DNA of 64,000 nt from the NCBI GenBank assembly GCA_910592005.1, contig CAJVPP010000014.1, forward strand, positions 1 to 64,000, given 5' to 3'. Position 1 is the first letter of the stretch. Every line of letters begins with the position of its first letter. The translations under genes were made by a program, and so were the position numbers. Shown in pieces: positions 49,010 to 59,949 of this stretch. The notes under the pieces were generated by a model. That model saw only the letters and a list, made by a program, of their open reading frames with translations, was not told the origin of the DNA and did no database searches. The DNA comes from Funneliformis mosseae (Eukaryota > Glomeromycota > Glomeromycetes > Glomerales > Glomeraceae).

Positions 49010-52000
49010 TTTCTTTCCTTTACTACCTTGCTTCCACTTTAGATGCTTTTTTGAGACAGCAGTACCTTTTTCACAATTGTTACAACGTGGGTGTTCATCT
49101 TCCATTAATCTATTAACATCTATACTTCCGCATTCAATGCAAACGTCCAGGTAGATTTTAGTTGAGTAATAAGGTCTCTCAACTTGGGATAAATACGATC
49201 ACGAGTCATTAACATAAACTCTTGAAAAAAGTTTGTAAATAGAATCCTTCATATTATCGAATTCTTTCTCCGCATTATTAGACTTTTCCTCCGCATTATT
49301 GGACTCTTCATCTGAATCTGAATCTGAATCTTCACATTCGTGTTCATTTTCGTCACAGTCATCCTTTTCATCTATCTCATTCTCTATATCATCTTGTATG
49401 TCTGGTTTTTTTCGTGGTATGGTCATTGCAAGATCATAAGTGTTACGAAAAGACATACCACAGGTGTAAAAAATTGTATCCAAGAATTCTCGCAGCATTG
49501 TTTTGTCCTTTTCAGAAAGTTTCTTTGCACTGAATAAAAGACGTGGCTTCTCACATTCAATGCAATTTACAGTGACACCAACATTCTTCGCACGTGCAGC
49601 AGAAGAGCAAAATGGCATGGTATGTTTCGCTTTTGTAGTTTTCATTTTGCCCTTTGTTTTTATCTTGGCATTCTTAAGCGAAGGTCTATGATCTTCTGTT
49701 GTTTGTTTACCATACAATTCTTCAAATGACTTATAATACAAGTCTTCTCCAGGTACTGGATCTGAAAGACGATGTAGTTGTTCAAAATCTTCCAGCAAAC
49801 AACGAGGAGGATGACAAATGGTACAAGCTGATTCACCACATTTTTTTATTAAAAAGAAGTAATGCCTTGACGTGCAACAGTGTTTCATGAACTCTTGTAA
49901 ACGTAACTTTAGACAAATATAAGTTAATCAAGTGGTCAAGATCTTCTTTGAATAACTCAATCAGTAATCTACTTACCCTCCATTTTATTTGTTCTGCAGT
50001 GCGATCTTCATAGGTAATACTATCATCCACAAGCTGAATCGTTTCCCAGAATCTCTCTATTTCCGTTTCTGATGCTGCAGTAAATGTTTTGAAAGGATCG
50101 TCTTTAAGAGACTAGCAATTAAACACATTACGAAGTAAACCAATTGGAGCTTAGAGACTTGCGATTAGGTCTCCCTTTAAGGTAGAATTTTCCTCAGCAA
50201 TTTTGCGGATTTCATTCATTGTACCACATTTGCTCATTAATTTCTCTGACTAATCATTCATTTTAGTTCGCATCAAACCAACACTTTGTAACCCTAGGTT
50301 CAGAATCGATATAATACATTTAACAGGGTTTTTCCATAAATGTTGTGGTGGAGTTCGAACAGCAACAAAATAATCAAGATCCAACGCAAGAAAAAGACAA
50401 ATATATGATAATTGAACACGAGCATATGTGTACTGATGATCTGGTTCACTATCCGTATAGAGACACAACATGAGTTTATCAACAAGTTCTTCTTTAAGAA
50501 GTATATTATACAGCTCCGTTGCATGGCGAATAGATGAAGAAGGTTGAAAGATTGGATCTTTTAACCCAATGTGCACTTTTCCTGAATAGAAATCGCCATT
50601 AATTGATTCGGGTATATTACATATCATTGTTACACTCAGTATGATTCCTGTTTTAGTGAAATCATGATCTGCAACTGTAAATATAGTATCCTTACTGATC
50701 ACTACTTTTTTTCCTCTCTCTACTGCAGCGACTGGAAATCCAGGTTCACCAACCTTGTAACAATGTTTGTCATCTAAAAAGACTAAATTTGTGATTTCAC
50801 TAAACTTTACAGCAAATTCTTTTTCATAGCGAAATAATGCTGACGCGTAATGAACATCTAGATGGTAAGCTCATAGCTGACGTATTTGAATCATAAACTT
50901 TAGAGGTAAGCGACCGGTGAATTGTAAACTACTAAGTCTTGTTGGATTTTTAGGCCAAAATTGTAATCATAATCATTGTGCACTAGGGATTGGTATTTCA
51001 GGTGAACACTCACGCTTAATCTGATGCAGAAAATCATTTACTGAGATTGCAGTCGCAAGATGCACAATTGTATCATATCTGCGTTCGTCCACAGCAATTA
51101 CAGCATCTGCTGCTTTTCCTGCAAGAAATTGATCCGCAATTCTCTAGAAGATATCATATTTATTTGGTCTTTTATTACCGTGTTCACGTAAATCGATGGT
51201 AATGTCTGGATCTCTAAGTTCCAGAGCGAGTCTAATACGTTCATCAACTTTTGCTTCATTTTCAGTTTCAGCTGCAGAGATATTACCCGTTAACATTTAG
51301 TAGATTGTTCGAAGTGCTAATGGCTTGGCCTTTGGAAGAAGCAGATCACATGTATGTAAATAATTTATTCGCATTGCTCGTGTATGATAACGAGGCGTGT
51401 CGGCTTGCAATTTATTTACAATCCGCATATTCTCTTGCAACACTAACATTTCATTAGCTTGTTCGTCGATTTTCCAGATCGAGATTGCGTTAAAAGAATT
51501 ATTTCCAGAATTAAATTGATATTCTCCAATCTTAAAAGGAAATGCATGAGATAAGCCCTGGATATAACACATTCTTTGTCTATAATAAATTGTTTGTTAG
51601 TTAGATTTCTACACTAACAGTCTTAACAATATTATTTCTGCTACTTACATAGGATTAGTTGGTAAGTATTCTTTAATATCAACTGGTTCTCACGACGATA
51701 AATCAGCGAGCAAGTATTCGAGATGATAGTATTTGGCTTTATCAGCAGGCGTGACCCAAATGTTTTAGTTATGGATTTTAATTATTGTGGCTTGGTTAAC
51801 AGTTCGTATAGGAGTTTCTGATGCATGATTCACAGCAGCAATATCGCATTGGTATTGCAGAAACCCTACATAATTCGAAATGGCAATGATGAGATTGTCA
51901 AATGCATCACAGAGCCAATTAAAATTTGTCATCAACATCCATGATGATGTAGCATGTGGAGCAAGAGTTTGGCAATGTAGATTTAGTTCGTTTACATCAA

Positions 52001-52640
52001 AGGATTTTCGCAATTGCTTGTATGATTCTGGATTTGCACAGTCAAAAAACTCAAGGAAAAGTTCAGGTATGTGATAATTCCGCTTTTTAAGTTTCTGGTG
52101 ATTACGCATATCAATATACCAAATCGTTTCAGTCAAGCTAATTATAAATTGTTTCTCTTGTGTATTCGCATATGATTGAGTGGACCATCCTCCACCATGA
52201 CGCTAAATCCAATCAACTAGGTCATTACGCAATTTTTGCTTACGATTTGACTTTTCTGATTGTAAAAAGATTGGCAAGTGCAATTGGGTTTGACGTGAAT
52301 TTTGCATTAGAATCATAAGGCTGTTTCGTTGTGGTACCAAATTAGGAATTCCGTCATCAGTTTTAAGTCGATAATGTATATTTTTTCCTATATTTGTCGT
52401 AAGTTCCATAATATCACAATTAAGGCTGACTTGAGTTGTAATTGCAGTTGGTGTCTCGCTTATTTCAACACGATCTATGATCTCAGAATTTGTTATAACA
52501 ATATTAGACTCAGGAGACAGTTCTCTAGTTATAAGTTTTTCAAAAAAATCCTTGATTGTCATTTCATAAGGAATAGGATGGATATACCATCCATGAAGAT
52601 TTTTTGACCCTTTAGTGATGTGAACATTTGCGAATGGCAT
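49010..52640 (-). pseudogene. Uncharacterised DDE-type transposase, lightly damaged
   Basis: The minus-strand reading starts MPFANVHITKGSKNLHGWY at 52640. In-frame stops or gaps lie near 52204, 51770, 51300, 50980, 50250 and 49890, and an intron may be present near 51580-51650. The core (50280-50860) shows FLDDKHCYKVGEPGFPVAA, LCLYTDSEPDHQYTYARVQ, ARTPPQHLWKNP-like sequence and SILNLGLQSVGL. The family form known to me has TDGGPDH and NPVERIMSxLNLGLQ, so the third acidic residue is Lys here. Two zinc-ribbon-like parts follow (CPFCSSAAR...CIEC near 49540-49620; CIECGS...CNNCEKG near 49070-49150), then an Asp/Glu/Ser-rich stretch. Similar proteins occur in marine invertebrates and in Glomeromycotina (memory). 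Superfamily not named with confidence. Confidence 0.7.
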
Positions 52641-52744
52641 TTTTTGTTGAATTACAATAAAAGATTTGTTGAAAGCTTAAAGGAAAGATTGTTTTAACGT
52701 GTTTGTACCTCTTTTGAATTTATATAATCAAATTTGTTACACGT

Positions 52745-52972
52745 TTTTAATCTCTTTTAGGAGTGCAGTCAGGAAAGGAAAGTTGTTTTAGAGGCGCAGT
52801 TAGAAAAGGGAAGTCTCTTTTAGGGGCACAGTTAGGAAAGGGAAAGTCATTTTTAGAGACGCAGTTAGAAAAGGGAAAGTCACTTTTAGGGGCGCAGTTA
52901 GGAAAAGGAAAGTCATTTTTAGGGGCGCAGTCAGAAAAGGAAATCACTCAGAAGCACAGTTAGAAAAGGAAT
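52745..52972. repeat. Minisatellite, about six copies of a 33-bp unit, subterminal in the 4.6-kb transposon
   Basis: Units run as GGGGCRCAGTTAGGAAA followed by GGGAAAGTCATTTTTA. Copies vary by single bases, mainly G/A. Because 33 is a multiple of three and the unit has no stop in some frames, both strands show open stretches of about 66 codons; these are artefacts. The position fits transposase-binding subterminal repeats. Confidence 0.85.
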
Positions 52973-53485
52973 GCTAACGATCTTTGATTCTTTAAAAGTA
53001 TAAATTCATGCAGAATTTAGTTAATCGAAGTCATTTAAATAAATAGAATTGGTTTATTGTGATAATATTATTGAATAGAACAGGTTAGATTAAATCATTC
53101 GAACATTGCCCAAAAGACAATATCGTCCAAGACAACAAACAAGATAATTATAATTGTATAATCATTTCATTAATGAGGAAATATTGAATTAACAACTTTA
53201 CTTTTTTCTTTTTATTAAACTTGATTTGACTTTTTTATTTTTGATAATACATGTAATAGTCTATTATATGAATGCGCAGAACAAAAAATATAAAATTTTA
53301 ACCGGGTAGCCGGGTTATGAAACAATAAAAATGTTTAAAAAATTTTTTTCTTTTAAAAGCAAAAATCTGGGTGGCCGGGTCATACAAAATTAACTTTAGA
53401 TATGTAAACCAATTTTATTACTTTGTATCGCCTTATATAATAACTTTTACTAAAATATTTAATTGTATTTTTTTGTATATGTGAA

Positions 53486-53638
53486 TATATAGTAGTTATC
53501 ACAACAAATGTAAGTGATCATATTTTAGCTTTAAAAGCCTATAATTTATTAATTATAAATGCTAAGGTTATAATTAATAAATTATAGGCTTTTAACCTAA
53601 AAAATGATCATTACATTTTTTTGGTAGTCACTATATAT
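53486..53638. repeat. Foldback element with 26-bp perfect inner arms
   Basis: Inner arms at 53533-53558 and 53568-53593 are perfect complements around a 9-base loop (ATGCTAAGG). Imperfect pairing extends outward through GATCA to the ends TATATAGT and ACTATATA. Total about 153 bp, non-coding, MITE-like. It begins 50 bp outside the right end of the 4.6-kb transposon. Confidence 0.7.
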
Positions 53639-54299
53639 AAATATTTATTAATAAAATATAAATTACTAATATAATTTAAATCTTAGTTAAATTTTTTATT
53701 AATCTTATACAATTTAGACTGTTTAATCATAATTAATTTTTTTATAATAATTTTAAAATCTTATTATAATTATATAAATTTTTTCTATATTTTAAATAAA
53801 TAATCTAAACTATAAAATAATGATCTATTTTATTGATTTATTATTTAATAAAGTTATTAAATATAAAAATTACTTTAATAATAATTATAAGCAAAAAAAT
53901 GCAACTATTATTAGTTACCTTCAAAAGTTTATAATAGATTAATTATAGGAGTTAAATTTATAATTTTATATTTTTTTTAAAGTCTAAATCTTGAAGAAAT
54001 AATCTGATATAATTTTTTTTTATAATATGCATAATATGATGGTTAATTATAAATAACTTATTAATATAATCTATTTTATTATAACTAAAATTTTCCCTTA
54101 AGTTTCTGAGGATTATTTTCAGTTATAAAGCTTATTATATCTTATTTTTACTATAATTTTTATTAAAATTACAACTTTACCTATTATTAGATAAGTTTAA
54201 TAATAAAATAATCTTATAAGACTTATGCCTTAAAAGTTATCATTTTCAAGTAAAACTGTAAAGATAATAACTGTTATATTCATATTGTTAAATAATCTA

Positions 54300-55985
54300 A
54301 GAATTGAATTCAACTTTAACCCCAATGGTAACTCAATTTAAAAGATATTATAATATGCAATATAATAATCATTTTAGTTATTATAATTTTTTACGATAAA
54401 CTTAAATTTACTAATTACTAGTTAATTATTTTCTTACTTGTATAAAGGCTTCTGCCATTTGAAACATAAGACAATATTTATTACAAATCTATTAGCAAAG
54501 GTTAAATTTCTGTTAATTTCTGATTATTTACATCTACTTATTTTTTAAATCTAATATTTAAATATAATTAATGCTAATTAATAGATTAATTAACAAATTT
54601 CTAATGCATATTAGTATATATACTCTTATATTTAATTACAATAAAAAATCTTATAATAATCATACAGTTTTATACTTTAGCTAGGACCTAAATCTAAGGC
54701 TTTCATAGTGTAATTTACAAAAGAGATTCAGTTCTTATAGATTGAGCTGAGATTACTAATTCTAAAAATAATTTAATATAATTTTTTCTATTAATATGCA
54801 TTAGCTAGAGATCAAACTGTAAACATAAATTTAAATAAATTATATTTGATCTTAATTATGAGGTTATCTTTTTAAGTTTCTGATCCTATTTAAAGGATAT
54901 AGCAATTTATCTAAAAGTATATTTTTGTATAGTTATCACCTAGATATAGATATTTAAAATTATTTATACTTATAATAATAGGCTTACTAAACCTTATTGG
55001 ATACTATTAATCACTGAATAGAGAGCTCACTTTAGCTATAGAGCTTTTTACATTCTATCTTTACTAAAGGTAATATTGTAATTAGTTGTAACTATGTAAT
55101 ACTTATTTGTCATCAGTTATAATTAGTTGAAACTTAATTTTTATTATATAGCAATTAGTTGCAATTCTATGATGCTTATTTATTATTTGCAATTAATTAT
55201 AATACTATTTTTAATCTTTATTAATCTAATTTATAAGGTTTTATTTTATTAATAATTACTAAAACTGTAGGATTAGATTCTTTACATAGATAATGAAATA
55301 GTATTTATAGCATAAAATTTATCTGAAAATTGAATTTAGCCTTTAACTCTAGTAATAGTTTGATTAGAAAGGTATTGTGATATATATTGTAATATAATAA
55401 TTATCTTAGGTATTATATCTTCTTATGATAAATTCAAATCTACTAATCACTTTCTTACTTATGTAAGAACCTTTGCTATTTGAAAATATAAAACAATATT
55501 CATTATAGATCTATCGATGAGGATTAAGTTTCTGTTAATACTAACTTCGTTTGTATTTACTTGTTCTTTAAAATCTAATATTTAGATATGATTAATGCTG
55601 ATTGATAGACTGATTAACTAATTTTTAATACATATTAGTCTATATGTCCTTATGTTTAGTTATAATGAAATTTTTATGATACTTATATAGTTTTATGTCT
55701 TAGCTGAGACTATAGATGCCTGCTAAAACCTTCTCAAAATAATTTCTTCATATCCTTTTCTATATTTTTAATATAGTTTTAACAGTTTCAACTTTCATCA
55801 TATCAAATGGATTTCGTTGTATACCTTATTATGATTTTAATATAGTTTTGTCTAAGTTTTGACTGTTATTAAGGGGTTTCATCTCTCATCTATAACTAAG
55901 ACTTAAACTTAAAGCTTTTATAGTATAACCTATAAAGAGACTTAATTGAGTTAGGATTTTTAATCTTTAGAATAATCTGATATAA
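54300..55985 (+). repeat. Diverged direct repeat, two copies
   Basis: Copy 1 (about 54306-54785) and copy 2 (about 55325-55985) share long stretches in the same orientation. Examples are ATAAAATTTATCTGAAAATTGAATT versus related text, the TTTAGCTAGGACC/TTAGCTGAGAC region, and GAATAATCTGATATAA-like ends. Most differences are transitions. Copy 2 contains MITE copy B; copy 1 shows the empty site near 54680. Confidence 0.55.
55711..55894. mobile_element. 184-bp hAT-like MITE, copy B, CpG-depleted and in reverse orientation to copy A
   Basis: It starts TATAGATGCCTGCTAAAACC and ends CATCTATA, the reverse complement of copy A and the same length. It differs at 19 positions, 17 of them C-to-T or G-to-A. 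Only one of copy A's 11 CpG sites survives. Flanks are GCTGAGAC and ACTAAGAC, an 8-bp duplication differing at two positions, both G/A. Confidence 0.85.
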
Positions 55986-57859
55986 ATTTAATATTTAATT
56001 AATAATATCAAATTTGTTATTTAATGATTTATGTTAAAATTTCTTAATTATAAACTATTTTTTGTAGTTTTTCTATTGTAAAATTAATACTAAATTCAGA
56101 TTTTTTGTAATATAATAATTTTAATAAGCTAAATTTATCAAAAACAAATCTGTAAATCATAAACTTATTTAACAATATATAAAATTGTTTAAACTAATTT
56201 TTTATATAGATTATTTAAGTAATTCAATAATTAAAGAACATCTAATATGTCTAAATCATCAGAAAATTAATCTTTTATATAGATAGTTTTTTAAGTAATG
56301 CTAGATCTGAATATTATATTTAAGATTTTAAATAGATATGTATAGATAAAAATTTATTGTATTATTAATTTAGCATTTTTCTTATAAATTAGCTCTCTTC
56401 AATACATATTGAAATTTTTGAAATTTTCACTTTATTGTTAATTGTTTCTCAAACTACTTATATTATTAGTTAAGTCATAATTTTTGAATTTAACTTATAT
56501 ATTCTCAATAATAACTTCTCCAATCATAAGATAAAAGATTTTAATTATACTCTCTGATATATAATTCATCATATCTTTGAATAATAATAAATTAATATTA
56601 TATTATACAAAGTAAAAATACATTATCATCAGGTTTGTTTTCTTTTATCTTAACGTCTAAGTTGAGTGACTGCAGCAGTTGATTTTACATGTTAGAGTTT
56701 CTGACCTTAGGATTTTTTCTAAGTCTTACAAATATCTGTTATATTTAAATTAACTTGGCAATTTATTACATCTTAGAATTTGAGATATATTTAATCAAAC
56801 TCATAATGATGAACTCAATAGCAAGTTAGTGTAAGGTATCACAATAATCCTAGATGAGGAATAACGTTAAAGAAAAAAGTAATTTGTATAGATTTAAATT
56901 AATTCCTTTATCTATAATACTAAAATTCGTAATTAACTTACAAATGAGTTAATTTATAACTTAAGTAAAAAGCTATTCTATTTATACAAAATAAATTTGC
57001 TATAGCTAATTACTTACTACACTATAAATTAACTAAATATAGATACATACTTCAATAAAAATATACTTAAATATCATAAAATAATAAAAATAATATAAAC
57101 TATAAAAGTAATAAAAAGGAATAAAATAAATTACATATATTAAAGAAATCATAGACGAAATAGAATAAATAGACTATATAGAAAATACAGAAGAAATAAG
57201 CGTAATAGGCAAAACAGAAATTATTGCTGATCACTATTTGGTATAGTAGTGACATCATCTGACGTGAGATCATTATTGATTGATATATCCTATGTGATAT
57301 TTAGAGTTGCAATTTCTTTTATTAATAATCCTCTTCTAATTTAAATTTTAAATATAGTAATGAGAAAGGATTTCACCTTCAAAATAAAATCCTGTATTTT
57401 ACTTTTTATTAATTATTGTATTTGATAAATAGTTAAGACTTTGGTTTGATAAAGTTATAATATTCCTAATTCTTGAAATATTATAAAAGTCTTTACAGCA
57501 GTCTCTTTTTGATATGAACTCAAAACTAATTTCACCTGTTTATAATCGATATCTTTTAGAGAATCTAAAAGATCTTCAGTAAATATATATTCATTAATAT
57601 TTCAATTTTATTTCTGATCACTTTTATTTGTCAATAATTTCTTTAAATTATCCTCATTTTCGTTTTAGGATCATCTATAAGTTGATATAAACAATAGTAT
57701 TCTTAAATCTGTAATGGCTTTATTTATGTTATGTCTTGTAAAATTTCATCTATTTTTGCAAAACTGATACTAATAGAGAATAATGATGTTTTATATATTT
57801 TCTCATATGTCGATCACTATTTGTAGTTCTCATGATTATCAATCAAAATAACTTTTTAG

Positions 57860-58960
57860 TAAATTACCATTTACTGGTTTAACAAAAAGGTATTCATATT
57901 CTTCTTTTAAACAGTAAGATCTATTTATCAAGATCTCATGAATTCTGTAAGGTCCTTTTCATTTTGGCTTTAATTTTTCTAAAAACTAATTGATTCGTGC
58001 AGCATCAAAATACAAGACTTTTTGTCTTATGTCAAATGATGTTGACTTAGTCAAATATTTATCATAGGCTATTTTTTATTTATTTTTTATAGCGATCATT
58101 GTTTGTTTAGCTTTTTCTCTAATATCTGAAAGTTTTTATATAATTTGTCAAATACGGTCTATCAAATTTTTATCTTCTTAATCAATATGATTATTAAGAA
58201 GTAATTTCACTTCTTGTTATATGTTAACAGAAATAGAGTCATTTTGGTAATAGATTGCTGAGCAGTACGATAAGCAAATAATACAGGAGCTATATGTAAA
58301 TCTCATTCAGTTTGTTCTTGTATAATTTTTGCTAAAGATTCTTTTAATATTTTATTAAATCTTTCAACTTGTTCATTTGTCTAAGGATAATATAGCGTTG
58401 AATTATGATGTTTAATTCCAAATTTTTCTATTAATTCTTTTATCATAGCATTATTGAAATGTGTTCTTTTATCTGATAGAATTTTTATAAGACATCTGTA
58501 TCTACAAAAAATTTCTTCATAGACAAATAAAGTGACTTGACTAGCAGTGGCTTCTGCAACAGCTTTTGCTTCTGGCTATTTAGTAAATATATCTACAGCT
58601 ATAATAATATATTTATTTTCTCTAGGAATTATTGGTAAAGGATCGATAAAGTCAATTTCAATCTGATAAAAAAGACTATGAGAGGTATAGAATACGATTT
58701 GTTATTCTTGCTTAGTCCTCCTCTTCATTGATAAGAATCACAAGTTTTTACATATTCTTTAACATCTTCATACATTTGAGACTAATAATATCAAATCTTA
58801 ATTTTGTTGAATATGATTTTTTGTTCAAAATATCCTGTTATAGGATCATTATGTATCATGTATAGAACAGGTTCTAGTTCATATCTTTTGAAAACTTATA
58901 ATAAATATCCAGGTCTTCTTTAATCAAAATAATATAAATTTGTATTTTGAATTGTAAAAT
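57860..58960 (-). pseudogene. Gypsy integrase region
   Basis: Zinc-binding HHCC remains appear near 58780-58870 (MIHNDPITGYFEQK ... YEDVKEYVKTCDSYQ, with the last Cys-x-x-Cys now CDSY). The catalytic core follows: IDFIDPLPI (first Asp, near 58640), DRRTHFNNAMI (second Asp, near 58450) and NEQVERFNKILKESLA (Glu, near 58330-58375). A GPF/Y-like part, KPKWKGPYRIHEIL, lies near 57930-57970. Stops replace Gln and Trp. Confidence 0.8.
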
Positions 58961-59251
58961 ACTTGGCTATACTCATGAACTTTTTCTTATTTTTATTAGA
59001 TTAGATGTGATCAGAAAATTTATTGTAATTCAAATATTGTTGAAGTTTGAAGTATTGTTGTATATTTATTGTAAATAATTGAACTGTAAGTTACAATACT
59101 TACATTTTTGCTTTCACTCAATTAAATAAACTTGAGACTTTCATTCACTAACATTATTTAACTAGGTGTTAACTCTTTAAAAATAATGCAATATAAATTG
59201 AAATATAATACTAAAATAATTAATATAAAAGTAAAAAGAAGGAAATAATAT

Positions 59252-59740
59252 TTAAAAATCTAATTCAAGGATAGATACACAACTTTGAATTTTGTTCAAA
59301 TTTGATGCAATAACTGGAGTAATAATTAGTTTATAAGGGTTAAACAATTTGTTAAATTTATTTTCAGTCAATTCGTCAAAAATTTGAGGATTAAAGGGTA
59401 GTTGCAATAATTCAACTGTAGTATAATAAGCTTCATTGTAATGTTGTACTTTTTCAGAGATGTCCCAAAAGATTTCATTCGTCAAAGCTTTAAGCATCAT
59501 TTCAGGATGAATTTGATTAAGTTTATATCTAACAATACAACTATGTTTTAAGTTCATAGTAATGATTTTTCCACAAAGTATACAATTAACAGAATAATCT
59601 TATCTTACTTCTACTAATGAATGATCTTGCATTTGTTTGACAATTGTTTATTTAAATTCTGCAGCTTAAAGATATATATTATGCATATCTTGTCTCTAAT
59701 CTTTTCCTTTTTCGTCAAGTATAAATTTAAGGTCTCCTTA
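59252..59740 (-). pseudogene. Accessory zinc-finger region between RNase H and integrase
   Basis: An open stretch of 101 codons (59252-59557) starts MNLKHSCIVRYKLNQIHPEMM and contains DELTENKFNKLFNPYK. Just upstream is VNCILCGK, so a C-x2-C ... H-x-x-C finger (CILC, KHSC) is present. Further upstream an acidic part with NDNE/SEYYS-like text is broken by stops. It is not part of the standard pol set. From memory, similar segments occur in other Rhizophagus Gypsy elements. Confidence 0.6.
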
Positions 59741-59949
59741 ACTTGAATAATATTCAGACTCATTATCGCTTCTTTAAGAATATAAATCTTTATCTAAATA
59801 TTCATTATCTTGACAATATTCTTCATTGATGAAATCAGAGAACTTTTGATAATAGTTATCACATTTATATAAAGTACATTCATTAGGAGAAGATATATAA
59901 TTTTTATAAGGGTTTGTACATTAAAAACAGAAAATACAATATTAATACG

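Larger units (their letters stand above)
48802..53435 (-). mobile_element. 4.6-kb DNA transposon with 37-bp inverted ends and an uncharacterised DDE transposase
   Basis: The two ends both start TAAGGCGATACAAAGTAATA and match over 37 bp with one difference. Flanks are TATACTAA (left) and TATAATAA (right), an 8-bp duplication with one change. The transposase remains lie at 49010-52640 on the minus strand. A 33-bp tandem array (52745-52972) sits between the transposase start and the right end, and GC-rich subterminal words (CCGGGTAGCCGGGTT, GGGTGGCCGGGTC) lie near 53300-53390. The ends are nearly identical while the gene carries only a handful of stops, so this is a younger insertion than its neighbours. 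Confidence 0.8.
53436..57240. other. AT-rich repeat region without genes
   Basis: No gene is seen. It contains a foldback (53486-53638), a direct repeat of several hundred bases (about 54300-54790 and 55320-55985, the second carrying MITE copy B) and further related fragments starting near 53985, 54760 and 55965. All copies are strongly diverged. A relict LTR or tandem duplication is possible. Confidence 0.5.

Noticed and set aside
52747..52963. Open frames of 66 codons on both strands with repeated Pro/Lys-rich units
   Set aside because: Produced by a 33-bp tandem repeat whose length is a multiple of three; not genes.
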